DNA from: Streptomyces shenzhenensis
GTDB taxonomy: Bacteria > Actinomycetota > Actinomycetes > Streptomycetales > Streptomycetaceae
Assembly: GCF_003688995.1 (NCBI RefSeq)
Contig: NZ_PENI01000016.1
Location: 1-64,000 of the forward strand
Reading direction: 5' to 3'
DNA: 64,000 nt
Shown here: positions 25,622 through 34,470 of the stretch, in pieces
Layout: every line of letters begins with the position of its first letter
Position numbering within the stretch: the stretch's first letter is position 1
Program-made: the position numbers and the translations under genes
The notes under the pieces: generated by a model
Told to the model about the DNA's origin: nothing
The model's input: the letters and a program-made list of their open reading frames with translations, nothing else
The model's database searches: none

Positions 25622-28594
25622 GTGCGCGAGTACGAGAGCCCGTCCGCGATCCGGATTCCGCCGCAGGACCAGCTGGCCGACGCGGTGTTCCGAGGCGACC
25701 GGCCCGGGCTTGTCCTGTTCGACCGGCCGACGGGACGTGGCTGGGAGCACGTCACCGCCGCGCGGTTCGCGAGCGATGTGCACGCCCTCGCGGCGGGCTT
25801 CCTCGCTGCCGGGATCCAGCCCGGGGACCGGGTCGCTCTGCTGGGCGCGACCAGCTACGAGTGGACTCTGACCGACTACGCCCTGTGGACGATCGGTGCG
25901 GTGTCGGTGCCGATCTACGACACCTCCTCGGCCGAGCAGATCCGGTGGGTGCTGCAGGACTCCGAGGCCGTCGCGACGGTGGTCGAGACGTCGGATCACC
26001 GCCACCGGCTTGAGGACATCCAGGTGGACCTTCCCAGGCTGGAGCAGGTCTGGCAGATCGACGCCGGTGACCTCTCCCGGTTGCGGCAGGAGGGTGCCGA
26101 AGTACCCGACTCCCAGGTCGACGAGCGCCGCGGCGCGGTCCGCGCGGACGACATCGCCACCATCATCTATACCTCCGGCACCACCGGCCGGCCCAAGGGG
26201 TGCGTACTCACCCATGCCAACCTGCTCCATGACGCCCGAGCCGCGATCGCGGCACTACGGGAGATCTTCGGCCACGACGCCTCGACGGTGCTGTTCCTGC
26301 CGTTGGCGCACGTGTTCGCCCGGGTGATTCAGGTGGCCTGTGTCGAACACGGCGTTCGGCTGGCCCACACCGCCGACCTCGCCCGCCTGCCCGACCACCT
26401 GGCCGCGCTGCGGCCGACGTTCATCCTGGCGGTGCCCAGGGTGTTCGAGAAGATTCACGCCCGAGCGCGGCAGCGCGCCGCGGCGCGGCACCGCGGCGCC
26501 CTCTTCGAGCGCGCTGAGCGGGTCGCTGTCCGCTACAGCCAGGCAGGGGAACAAGGGACCCCCGGCCGGCGGCTCACCCTGGCCCACCGCCTGTTCGACA
26601 GACTGGTCTACCGCAAGCTGCGGGCGGCTCTCGGCGGGCGGGTCACCTACGCCATCAGCGGCGGCGCTCCGCTCGGCACCCGTCTCGGCCACTTCTACCG
26701 AGGCATCGGCGTGACCGTGCTCGAGGGCTACGGGCTGACCGAGACCAGCGCCGCCGCCACCGTCAACACGCCCTCCGCGGTCAAGATCGGTTCAGTCGGG
26801 CAGCCGTTGCCCGGCGTCACGGTCCGGATCGCCGACGACGGTGAGATCCTGCTCCGAGGCCCCGTGGTGTTCCCGGGCTACTGGCGAAACGAACCGGTCA
26901 CGAAGGAGACGCTGAGCGCCGATGGCTGGCTGTACACCGGAGATGTCGGCACCCTGGACGACGACGGATTCCTGACCGTCTCGGGCCGCAAGAAGGAGAT
27001 CATCGTCACTGTCGGCGGGAAGAACGTCCTCCCCGCGGAGCTGGAGGACCGGCTGCGCACCCACCCTCTGATCAGCCAGGTGGTGGCCGTCGGCGATCAG
27101 CGCCCGTTCATCGCTGGCCTGATCACTCTCGACGAGGAGGGGCTGGCGGCCTGGAAGAGGAACGCCGGCAAGCCGGCGGCCGCCACCCCCGCGCAGCTCC
27201 GCGACGACCCCGACCTGCTTGCCCGGCTGCAGACGGCGATCGACGAGGTCAATGCGACCGTCAGCCGGGCCGAGCGGATGCGCAGGTTCAGCGTCCTGCC
27301 CGGCGACCTCACCGAGGCTCACGGCTATCTCACGCCGACCCTGAAAGTACGGCGCAGTCGGGTGCTGCGGGACTTCGCGGCGGATGTCGACGCGCTGTAC
27401 CGGACGTGCCCCCCCCGCCGGCGCCGGTGGTCTCGTGCCCCCGGGACCCCTGGGGCGTTGGACCGGTTGGTGAGCGCCACACCGGAGACCCGGGACCGTG
27501 TCGTCGACGCCGCCCGAGCGCTCAGCATCGTGGTCGTCACCCTGTGGCACTGGACGCTGCCGGTCACCCATCGCACCGCTGCCGGCGACCTCGCCATGCC
27601 CAACCCGATCGATGCTGTTCCCGGCGGGTGGCTGGCCACCTGGGTACTGCAGATCATGCCGGTGTTCTTTCTGGTCGGCGGCTACGCGAACTGGGCCGGC
27701 TGGCAACGCACACAGGCGAACAAGGATCCCGCCGGACGGTTCGTCGCCGACCGGCTCCGCAGGCTGTCGGTGCCCACCGCCGTATGGGTGGGGGTGTGGC
27801 TGGCCGGCGAGCTGATCGCCGCGACCCTGCCAGGACCCCACCGCTGGATGTGGCAGTGGTTCCCCGGTTACCTGACGCCCTTGTGGTTCCTCGCGGTGTA
27901 CAGCCTGTTGATCGTCACCGTGCCGGTGACCGCGACCCTGCATGCCCGCCATGGCGCCGGCACCCTCGCCGTGCTCGCAGGGCTGATCGCCGCGGGCAGC
28001 GTGCTCGGCCGCGGCGTCGGGCTGGCCTGGGCCGCATGGGCGACCCTCGCGCTGGTGTGGCTGTTCTGCCACCAGCTCGGCTACGCCTGGCGCACCTGGC
28101 AGCTCGGCCGACGGCCGTCGGCCCAGCGGCTGGCGGTCACCGGGGCCGGCCTGCTGACCCTGGTCGTGCTGACGGTGTTCGCCGGTTACCCCCGTTCAAT
28201 GGTCGGGACGGTCGGCGACGCCGAGTCGAACATCTTCCCCACCAACGCGGCCATCGCGGTGCTCGCCGTCTTCCAGCTCGGGCTGCTGGCGCTGATCACG
28301 CCGACCGCGGCGCGCCTCCTGCACCGCCCCCGTGTGTGGAAGCCTGTGGTGGCACTGAACGTGGTGGCGATCACGGTGTTCCTGTGGCACATGACCGCCT
28401 ACCTCATCGCGTTGTGGATCTACGAACGTCTGGGCCATACGCTCCTGGCCGAGCCGACCGCCCATTGGTGGGCGCAACGCTGGTTCTGGCTGCTGGTCCC
28501 CATGGTCGTCCTCCTCGTATTGGTCGCGGTGTTCGCCCGGGTCGAGATCATGGTCCGCCGGCCCCGCCGAAGAGGCGCCACGGTCGGTGAATGA
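25622..28594 (+). CDS. acyl-CoA synthetase fused to membrane acyltransferase
   Basis: A protein of about 990 aa. Residues about 1-600 are a long-chain acyl-CoA synthetase: P-loop YTSGTTGRPKGC, then EGYGLTETSAAAT, LYTGDVGTLDDDGFL and the C-terminal Lys block SGRKKEIIVTVGGKNVLPAE. From about 620 to the end is a polytopic acyltransferase-3 domain (ARALSIVVVTLWHWTLPV, FFLVGGYANWAGW, TVFLWHMTAY), homologous to the divergent neighbour. I use the GTG at 25622, where family similarity begins (VREYESPSAI); an ATG at 25589 is also possible. The fusion suggests activation of a fatty acid and direct transfer across or at the membrane (inference). Confidence 0.85.
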   Translation: MREYESPSAIRIPPQDQLADAVFRGDRPGLVLFDRPTGRGWEHVTAARFASDVHALAAGFLAAGIQPGDRVALLGATSYEWTLTDYALWTIGAVSVPIYDTSSAEQIRWVLQDSEAVATVVETSDHRHRLEDIQVDLPRLEQVWQIDAGDLSRLRQEGAEVPDSQVDERRGAVRADDIATIIYTSGTTGRPKGCVLTHANLLHDARAAIAALREIFGHDASTVLFLPLAHVFARVIQVACVEHGVRLAHTADLARLPDHLAALRPTFILAVPRVFEKIHARARQRAAARHRGALFERAERVAVRYSQAGEQGTPGRRLTLAHRLFDRLVYRKLRAALGGRVTYAISGGAPLGTRLGHFYRGIGVTVLEGYGLTETSAAATVNTPSAVKIGSVGQPLPGVTVRIADDGEILLRGPVVFPGYWRNEPVTKETLSADGWLYTGDVGTLDDDGFLTVSGRKKEIIVTVGGKNVLPAELEDRLRTHPLISQVVAVGDQRPFIAGLITLDEEGLAAWKRNAGKPAAATPAQLRDDPDLLARLQTAIDEVNATVSRAERMRRFSVLPGDLTEAHGYLTPTLKVRRSRVLRDFAADVDALYRTCPPRRRRWSRAPGTPGALDRLVSATPETRDRVVDAARALSIVVVTLWHWTLPVTHRTAAGDLAMPNPIDAVPGGWLATWVLQIMPVFFLVGGYANWAGWQRTQANKDPAGRFVADRLRRLSVPTAVWVGVWLAGELIAATLPGPHRWMWQWFPGYLTPLWFLAVYSLLIVTVPVTATLHARHGAGTLAVLAGLIAAGSVLGRGVGLAWAAWATLALVWLFCHQLGYAWRTWQLGRRPSAQRLAVTGAGLLTLVVLTVFAGYPRSMVGTVGDAESNIFPTNAAIAVLAVFQLGLLALITPTAARLLHRPRVWKPVVALNVVAITVFLWHMTAYLIALWIYERLGHTLLAEPTAHWWAQRWFWLLVPMVVLLVLVAVFARVEIMVRRPRRRGATVGE

Positions 28595-28879
28595 CGATCA
28601 CCGTTGACGCCTACCTCACCGACGGCCTGTCGCTGCGAACGCCACCCATGTCAACGCCACGGCGGCCCGCCTCCAGGAGGGCCTGAAGGCGAAACCCGAG
28701 GTCGGGGATGTCGATCAACTCCTTGAGGCCGTCGGCCGACACGCGGCGTGAATGCCCGACGGCCTTCCCCGACCGGCCGACTCCGCCGTCACCGACGCAC
28801 CGCTGCCCAAGCCCGGGCCCGGGGAAGTGCGACACCCTGTTCGGCGCGGCCGTGGGCGAGGTGGCCGCCAGGTGCACTC
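28595..28879 (+). other. gap with probable gene remnants at the island's left edge
   Basis: 285 bp between the fusion gene and the island's first SDR. One plus frame reads like a protein C-terminus (VNATAARLQEGLKAKPEV, then DVDQLLEAVGRHAA, stop near 28751), and an adjacent ATG frame begins MPDGLPRPADSAV. Neither is complete. CGGTGA/TCACCG around 28585-28603 is a weak hairpin. No RNA gene is seen. Confidence 0.3.
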
Positions 28880-29662
28880 CTATGTGGACTCAAGGACGGA
28901 CTGCGCACCCGTGACCTCCAGGGCGTATCGTCCGGCTGTCCAACCCCCGTCGACGGTGATCTCCGTCCCGGTGATGTAGGACGCGCGATCCGAGGCGGCG
29001 AACGCGATGGCGTCCGCGACCTCGGAGGCTTGGCCGATGCGTCCGAGGGCGAGGACGCGGTGGAAGGGGTCGTCCGCCGTGTCCGGGCCGCTCATGGGTG
29101 TGGCGATCGTGCCGGGGCGGATGACGCACACGCGGACGCCCTTCGGACCCAGTTCCATCGCGGCGGCCTTCGTCAAGGCAGCGATGCCGCCCTTGGTCGC
29201 GGCGTAAACGCCGAGTGTTTCCACCGGTGTCGTCGCCACGACCGAGCCGACGTTGACGATGACCCCGCCACCGGTGGCGGTCATCTCGCGTCCTGCCGTG
29301 CGAATACCGAGAAACGGTCCGCGGAAGTTCACGCTGATGAGACGGTCGAACTGTTCATCGGTTGTGTCGACGACCGAAGCCGTCTCCATCACACCGGCGT
29401 TGTTGACCAGGACGTCCACCGGGCCGAAGGCGCCGCGCGCGGCTGCGAAGGCGCCCTTCCACTGCGGTTCCTTCGACACGTCGAGGCTCACCGCGATCGC
29501 CGCATCGCCGATCTCCGAGGCGACTGTGGCGGCCTCCTCGAAGAGCACGTCGGCGCAGACGACCATTGCGCCCAGCTCGGCCATCCGGCGCGCAGTGGCT
29601 GCACCGATGCCTCTTGCCGCACCGGTGATGAGTGCGACCCTGCCTTCCAGCTCACCGTCCAC
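28880..29662 (-). CDS. SDR-family oxidoreductase (unit A)
   Basis: A 260-aa classical short-chain dehydrogenase. The cofactor motif is TGAARGIG, followed by NNAGV, catalytic YAATK and the C-terminal GTEITVDGGW. It is the last gene of the GntR-VOC-A-SDR unit, 61 bp after protein A. A GTG at 29662 is used; no clear ribosome site is seen. A sugar or sugar-acid dehydrogenase role fits the neighbours (inference). Confidence 0.88.
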   Translation of the reverse strand: MDGELEGRVALITGAARGIGAATARRMAELGAMVVCADVLFEEAATVASEIGDAAIAVSLDVSKEPQWKGAFAAARGAFGPVDVLVNNAGVMETASVVDTTDEQFDRLISVNFRGPFLGIRTAGREMTATGGGVIVNVGSVVATTPVETLGVYAATKGGIAALTKAAAMELGPKGVRVCVIRPGTIATPMSGPDTADDPFHRVLALGRIGQASEVADAIAFAASDRASYITGTEITVDGGWTAGRYALEVTGAQSVLEST

Positions 29663-29723
29663 GACTATCGCTCTCTTTCCCTGATCTGCTTCTCGAAGGC
29701 CGCCCGGTGGGCCGTCGGCGTGG

Positions 29724-30800
29724 TCACCGGTCCGATGTATCGGCTGCGGCATGACGCCGGTAGAACTCGGCGACACGGTGGAACGCCTCCTTGGGCTCCC
29801 AGGGCGGCATCGCCGTCGACCTCGGGTCTTCGTGCCCGAAGGTCTTGACGAGCGAGAAGCAAGCCATGTCGAGGTCCTTGGCTCCCTCGCCCGTCCGCAT
29901 GGCGGGAAAGGAGAAGACAAAGACGAAAACGGCGAGCACGTCAGCGTCGGAGAGGATCTCGAGTTGCTCTCCGACATAGTCGGCCTGTTCCCGCTCGCTT
30001 CGGTTCGGGACGACGCCGTCCTGCCAAATGCCAGTGCCGTCGGGGTTCGTGCCCTGCAGCACCATGAAGCCGCCGTCGCCGAGGGCGGCCGCCCCCTCGT
30101 AGGCACAGCATCCGACCTCCATCACGGCGAGTGGCTTGCCGTGGCGGTGCGTCTCCAGGCCGGCGCGGTACTCCTCTTCGCTCTCGCCGCGGCGGTAGTG
30201 GTCGATGCCGACGACATCGAAGATGCTCCAGTCGACGTCCTCCCACATCCCCGCGGAGTACGTCAGAGGCCCGTTGAAGGTTTCACGGACCGTCTGTGCA
30301 AAGGACCTGAGCGCCTTGTTGAGTGTCGCTGCCTTCTCGGGCAGGGGGTCGGGAAGGTCCGACGGCTGACTGGACAGGCGCATGCCGCCCAGCTGGGTGC
30401 CGAGCCACATCCCTCGCTCGGCGTACGACGCCCCGGGGTAGATCCCCTCGCTGAAGATGGTGTACTCGCAGCCGGTGACGAAGACGATGTCGACGCCCTC
30501 GCTTCTGAGCTGCTCGGCGGCCGCTGCGGCCTCGGCCAGGTAGCTCCGCGTCTCATCGCTGTCGGCGTTCATCTTCCACGGGTTGAAGAAGACGGTGAGG
30601 CCGTTCGCATGGGCGGCACGCGAGGCCGTGAGGAGTCGCGCTATCTCTTCTCCCTCGATGCGCACGGCGTTGGCGTGCAGTCCGTCGGCGATCACACGCA
30701 TGTCGTGATCCACCAGCGCAGGGTCGAAAGGATCGACCGAGAACGCTTCATCCTTCGTGAACTTCAATCCGACGTCGTAGACGACTCCGCGATACTTCAT
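29724..30800 (-). CDS. clan GH-A-like TIM-barrel protein, paralog A
   Basis: 358 aa, cytoplasmic (no signal). It is one of four island paralogs sharing GVVYDVG, HANAVRIEGE, NPWKMN, a xCExxIFxxGxYPG block and EQADYxxxQ. Clan GH-A features are visible: an Arg after strand 2 (VRIEG), a Glu ending strand 4 (C111-E112) and a Glu ending strand 7 (MEVG, E228). These look like the acid/base and nucleophile of a retaining glycosidase. The Asn normally before the acid/base is Cys here. The ATG has AAGGAGTGAG upstream. I know of no characterised member; glycosidase activity is an inference. Confidence 0.75.
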   Translation of the reverse strand: MKYRGVVYDVGLKFTKDEAFSVDPFDPALVDHDMRVIADGLHANAVRIEGEEIARLLTASRAAHANGLTVFFNPWKMNADSDETRSYLAEAAAAAEQLRSEGVDIVFVTGCEYTIFSEGIYPGASYAERGMWLGTQLGGMRLSSQPSDLPDPLPEKAATLNKALRSFAQTVRETFNGPLTYSAGMWEDVDWSIFDVVGIDHYRRGESEEEYRAGLETHRHGKPLAVMEVGCCAYEGAAALGDGGFMVLQGTNPDGTGIWQDGVVPNRSEREQADYVGEQLEILSDADVLAVFVFVFSFPAMRTGEGAKDLDMACFSLVKTFGHEDPRSTAMPPWEPKEAFHRVAEFYRRHAAADTSDR

Positions 30801-30882
30801 GACTCACTCCTTCACTCAACGGGAACCGGACCGGGCTACGCCCTGAAGAGCCTGAACCGGCTTCGCACTCGGGGGCGTTGCG

Positions 30883-31040
30883 TCAGAGCGGGACGTTGTG
30901 CCTCGTCAGGTCGGACATCTCCGGGAGACCCTTTCCATCCACGCGCGCGGGCCTGGCCGGTATGTGGCGCAGTGTGCCGAGTCCGGCCGCGAAAATGTGG
31001 TTGGGCTAGGGCGTGAGCCGGCCCGGTACCTCTTACGCCC
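30883..31040 (-). pseudogene. 3' remnant of an unidentified gene
   Basis: A minus-strand frame ends in a natural-looking C-terminus (LGTLRHIPARPARVDGKG, then LPEMSDLTRHNVPL and TGA at 30883-30885). It has no start and no family I recognise. It lies in the 268-bp gap between VOC and paralog A, suggesting a gene was deleted from this operon. Confidence 0.35.
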
Positions 31041-31068
31041 GCCACCGGCGCTTGGTCCAGGAACTCCG

Positions 31069-31563
31069 TCACGCCTCACCCCGCAGAGCGGCGGCTCGCT
31101 CGGCTCCGTATTCCATGAGTTCGAGGGTGTGTCCGTCCGGATCGTGCAGGTAGCAGGCACGACCGCCGCGGTTGATACCGGCTGTCACCGTCACAGGCGG
31201 GTTCCGCAAAGCCGCACCGGATGAGATGACACGCGCGCAGACGGCCTCGATGTCGTCGACGACGAAGGCGAGGTGACTGGCGCCGACATCGTTGGGGGGT
31301 GATGCGATGTGGCCGCCTGGCTCGCGGATGTATTCGATGAGTTCGACAGTGTGGCTGGAGGGCCAGACGGGCCCTTGTCCAGGCAGCGCCAGTTGGGCCA
31401 CACGCAGTGCCGCGCCAGGCACACCTACCAATGTGCGGGTGTAGTCGTTGTCGCCCGTCTGCCGGTGCACTTCCTTCAGGCCGAGCACGCGGCAGTACCA
31501 ATCGACCGCCCGGTCCAGGTCGGAAACCGTGAGACCGACATGCAACATGCCGAGCACTGCCAT
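31069..31563 (-). CDS. VOC-family protein (glyoxalase-fold)
   Basis: A 164-aa vicinal-oxygen-chelate protein with two beta-alpha-beta-beta-beta repeats. Metal-ligand positions show as LHVGLTVSDLDRAVDWYCRV (His), HTVELIEY (Glu), SHLAFVVDD (His) and HTLELMEYG (Glu). It is close in style to the other two intact VOC proteins in the island. VOC enzymes include isomerases, epimerases and dioxygenases; the reaction here is unknown. It starts 28 bp after the GntR stop in the same unit. Confidence 0.88.
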   Translation of the reverse strand: MAVLGMLHVGLTVSDLDRAVDWYCRVLGLKEVHRQTGDNDYTRTLVGVPGAALRVAQLALPGQGPVWPSSHTVELIEYIREPGGHIASPPNDVGASHLAFVVDDIEAVCARVISSGAALRNPPVTVTAGINRGGRACYLHDPDGHTLELMEYGAERAAALRGEA

Positions 31564-31591
31564 CGCTTACCGCTCCATGAGACGTAGGGGT

Positions 31592-32377
31592 TCAGACGAA
31601 GACCGACGTGCGGCCGTCGGTCTGGAGGTGCGGAAGCCGGAAGCGCCCCCGGCCCGATTCGATCGCAGCGGTCAACTGGTCCCCGCGGTGGGTCACATGA
31701 GCCACCACGGCGCTCGCGGCCCGCTCCCCGTCGCGCGTGCGGAGGATGTTCAGCAGCAGCCGACGATCGCGGTACGAGTCCGCGATCTCGCGCTCATTGG
31801 GGTATGTGCCGGCCAACTGCACCTGATTGAGCAACGCCCAGGTCTTGAGCCACACGTGTACCAGGAAGGCGTGCAATTGTGGCATCTGCGCCGCCTCTGC
31901 GACGATCTCGTGAAAGCGAAAGTCGGGCGCGGCGTCGTACTCCCCGGGGTCCGGTGCGCCGAGCCGCAGCCGGCTCTCCAGATCGGTCTGCACCTGCTCC
32001 AGGTCGGCGAGCTGCTGATCCGTGATCAGAGCACACGCCGCGCGGAAACTCACCGCCTCAAGCGCCGCACGGATCGTGTAGAGCTCCGTGATGTGGCGCT
32101 GCTCGAACACCACAACGGCCCGAGCACCATTCCCCGCCGCCTCTTCGATGAGGCCATCGGCCTCAAGCTGTCGCATGGCTTCCCGGGTCGGCTGCCGGCT
32201 GACCCCGAGCCGCTCGGCCAGCTCGGTCTCCGACAGCGGCACTCCCGGCTCCAGTTCACCGTTGAAGATCCACTCGTACAGTCGGCGCAACACCCAGTCC
32301 CGTGTCGCGCGCCGGTCGCGCGGCGCTGAGGAACTGGTACCAACCTGCCGGAGCAGGTTCACTGCGACTGACATCAT
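31592..32377 (-). CDS. GntR-family (FadR/FCD) transcriptional regulator
   Basis: A 261-aa regulator with an N-terminal winged helix (LSETELAERLGVSRQPTREA, MRQLEADGLIEEA) and an all-helical FCD ligand domain carrying the usual Asp/His pattern (DFRFHEIVAEAA, HVTHRGDQL). It leads the unit GntR-VOC-A-SDR. Two adjacent ATGs (32377, 32374) follow CAGGAG. A GGATCC-G-GGATCC palindrome 19 bp upstream is a plausible autoregulatory site. Confidence 0.9.
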   Translation of the reverse strand: MMSVAVNLLRQVGTSSSAPRDRRATRDWVLRRLYEWIFNGELEPGVPLSETELAERLGVSRQPTREAMRQLEADGLIEEAAGNGARAVVVFEQRHITELYTIRAALEAVSFRAACALITDQQLADLEQVQTDLESRLRLGAPDPGEYDAAPDFRFHEIVAEAAQMPQLHAFLVHVWLKTWALLNQVQLAGTYPNEREIADSYRDRRLLLNILRTRDGERAASAVVAHVTHRGDQLTAAIESGRGRFRLPHLQTDGRTSVFV

Positions 32378-32395
32378 GCTCCTGTGGATAAGTCT

Positions 32396-32408
32396 GGATC
32401 CGGGATCC
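32396..32408. promoter_or_regulatory. palindrome upstream of the GntR gene
   Basis: GGATCC-G-GGATCC is a 6-1-6 palindrome ending 19 bp before the GntR start. FadR-type regulators bind short palindromes of this size. Assignment is by position only. Confidence 0.4.
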
Positions 32409-32774
32409 GGATGTTCGGGTAAGCGTGTATATGTTTCCGGCGGAAGTCAAGGGTCCGCACGCGCATTGCGCATCCGTCTCGCGAGGGGGAGGGCGATCGG
32501 ACGCGGTGCCGACTCGGAATCCTTCACGAGGCGCCGGCTCGGCGTCGCAGACAGGGGCCGTGGCGTACGAGGCGAGCCGGGCCGTTGCATACGATTGCCT
32601 CGGCGGTCGGCCGGTCGGACAGGTTCTCCGCGTGCTGCGGCGCCGACACCATCAGCCGGGAGGGCCGGCGACAGGACCCGCCGCCCGGCGGACGGGTGCC
32701 CGTCGGCGAAGTCCTGACGGCGAGATCACCCGCCCCGACCCCGAACTCCCGAAAGTGAGACAGGGTCGCCAGCT
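32409..32774. other. gap without recognisable gene
   Basis: 366 bp between the GntR promoter region and the end of paralog B. Open frames here are short and Arg-rich with no family resemblance, and I see no repeat or strong hairpin. It may hold the GntR promoter and the 3' untranslated region of paralog B. Confidence 0.4.
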
Positions 32775-33983
32775 TTACAGGCCTCCGCCGGCGAACCCGG
32801 CGAAGATCTCGGATACGCGCCAGAATCCCTCCGTCCGCTTCCACGGCGGCATCTGCCGGGACCGCGGGTCCTCGGTGGGGAAGGTGCTCACGATCGCGAA
32901 GGAGGCCATGTCCAGGTCCTTCGCTCCTTCGCCGGTCGGCAAGGCCGGCTTCGAGAACTCGAACACAAAGAGAGCGTCGACTCCAGCGGCCGTCATCAGG
33001 CCGGCCTGTGTGTCGATGTAATCGGCCTGCTCTGTTTCACTGCGCGTCGGGACAACGCCGCCTTCCCAGATGCCCGTGCCGTCTGGGTTGGCGCCCTGCA
33101 GGACAGCGAATCCGCCCCCGCCGAGCGCGCCGGCACCTTCGTACTTGCACGCACCGAATTCCGTGGCGGCGACCGGCTTACCGCGCACGTGATGACGCTC
33201 GAAGATCTCGATGTACTCTTCTTCGGTCTGGCGGTCACGATAGGCGTCGAGTCCGACAACGTCGAAGGCGCTCCAGTCGACGTCCTCCCAAAGCCCAGAT
33301 GCGTACGTCACGAGGCCGCCGAAGTGCGCCCGGACGGTCTCGACGTAGCAGCGCAGCGTCTCGTTCAGGAGCTCGGCCTTCTCCGCCAGGAGCTTCAACG
33401 CCTCGGGTGACCCGGGCGGGGTGTGCGCGAGTCGCAACTGCTCCGCGAGCCATGTCCCCCGCTCCATGTACGAAGAACCGGGGTAGATGCCGTCGGTGAA
33501 GATCGTGAGCTCGCACCCGATGACGAAGACGATGTCCACGCCCTCGAGCCGTAGTCCCTCGGCGACTTGCGCCGCCTGCGCGACGTACTGCCTGGTCCTA
33601 TTGATGCTCGCATTCATCTTCCACGGGCTGAAGTAGACGGTCAGCCCGGCCGCGTGGGCCAGTCTCGTTGTGACCGAGAGTCGATCGATCACCTCACCCT
33701 CGATACGGACCGCGTTGGCATGGAGCTCGTTCGCGATCGTGTTGATGTCGTACTCGGCGATCGCCGCGTCGAAGGGGTCGACGGACAGGCTCTCCGGGCT
33801 GAATCTCAGGCCGACGTCGTAGACGACGCCGTAGTGCCTTGGGACTCGCGGAGTCGGCGGGGACGCGTCGGCATCACCACGCTCCTCGGCGTCGAAGGAG
33901 CCGGGCACGGTGCGTGTAAGGGCAAGGCCTCCGACGGCCGAGTACCGCAGGAGGTCCCGTCGATCAATCTGGTGTGAAGTCAT
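32775..33983 (-). CDS. clan GH-A-like TIM-barrel protein, paralog B, Tat-exported
   Basis: 402 aa. It differs from its paralogs by a twin-arginine signal (RRDLLRYSAVGGLALT), so it should be exported folded. The conserved core then begins (YGVVYDVGLRF, HANAVRIEGE, SPWKMN). Putative acid/base is in GCELTIF (C157-E158) and nucleophile in ATEFGAC (E275). Two ATGs (33986, 33983) follow GGAGACA; the second gives better spacing. It is divergent from GH2-1 over a 487-bp gap with a TTATTTCAAATAA palindrome. An outside-acting partner of the cytoplasmic paralogs is the simplest reading (inference). Confidence 0.75.
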   Translation of the reverse strand: MTSHQIDRRDLLRYSAVGGLALTRTVPGSFDAEERGDADASPPTPRVPRHYGVVYDVGLRFSPESLSVDPFDAAIAEYDINTIANELHANAVRIEGEVIDRLSVTTRLAHAAGLTVYFSPWKMNASINRTRQYVAQAAQVAEGLRLEGVDIVFVIGCELTIFTDGIYPGSSYMERGTWLAEQLRLAHTPPGSPEALKLLAEKAELLNETLRCYVETVRAHFGGLVTYASGLWEDVDWSAFDVVGLDAYRDRQTEEEYIEIFERHHVRGKPVAATEFGACKYEGAGALGGGGFAVLQGANPDGTGIWEGGVVPTRSETEQADYIDTQAGLMTAAGVDALFVFEFSKPALPTGEGAKDLDMASFAIVSTFPTEDPRSRQMPPWKRTEGFWRVSEIFAGFAGGGL

Positions 33984-34470
33984 CATTGTCTCCGCTTCTG
34001 ACTGCGCGGGCGATGCGCGGAGTCCTGAAGCCGCGCGACCAGCCGCCGGCGCCAGCATTCCAAGCCGACGTGGATAGCGCAAGATGATGCAATGTTATTT
34101 CAAATAATGGCATCTACTTCGGCAGAACTCGTCCGAGGGGGTCGGAGCGGCGGCCAGGCAACCGCCATGACCATGTCGCGGCGACGTACCGGGGGGCGCG
34201 CCCCGGTGGCTCAGGCGACGGGTACGTGTGCGTCGAGACATCCCAGGCGTCACGATCGATACTCGGCACGGCGTGATCCCGGGGGCTTCAGAACCGTAAT
34301 CGCGGCACGGACAGCCACGTCGTTCGGCCTTGCCGCTCCCGAAGTTCGGGTCGGGACCCCCGACGTGCCGATGTCGGCATCGCCCATGAGCGGGCCCCTC
34401 GCGCGCGGCGGCCCGCCTGAGTTACGGATCGTACAGAGGACAAAACGGAAAGAGCGACAGGGAGGCACAC
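33984..34470. other. divergent promoter region between paralog B and GH2-1
   Basis: 487 bp with no credible gene. The only structured element is an AT-rich palindrome at 34095-34107. The sequence between it and the GH2-1 ribosome site is GC-rich and featureless to my eye. Confidence 0.5.
34095..34107. promoter_or_regulatory. AT-rich palindrome TTATTT-C-AAATAA
   Basis: A perfect 6-1-6 palindrome in very GC-rich DNA, placed between divergent paralog B and GH2-1. Its core ATTTCAAAT is the same as the site at 57728-57736 and shares TCAAAT with the sites upstream of the IclR gene and the importer binding-protein gene. Confidence 0.55.

Noticed and set aside
28752..28979. Small plus-strand frame MPDGLPRPAD...
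   Set aside because: It runs into the antisense of the SDR gene. It may be a remnant but cannot be supported as a gene.
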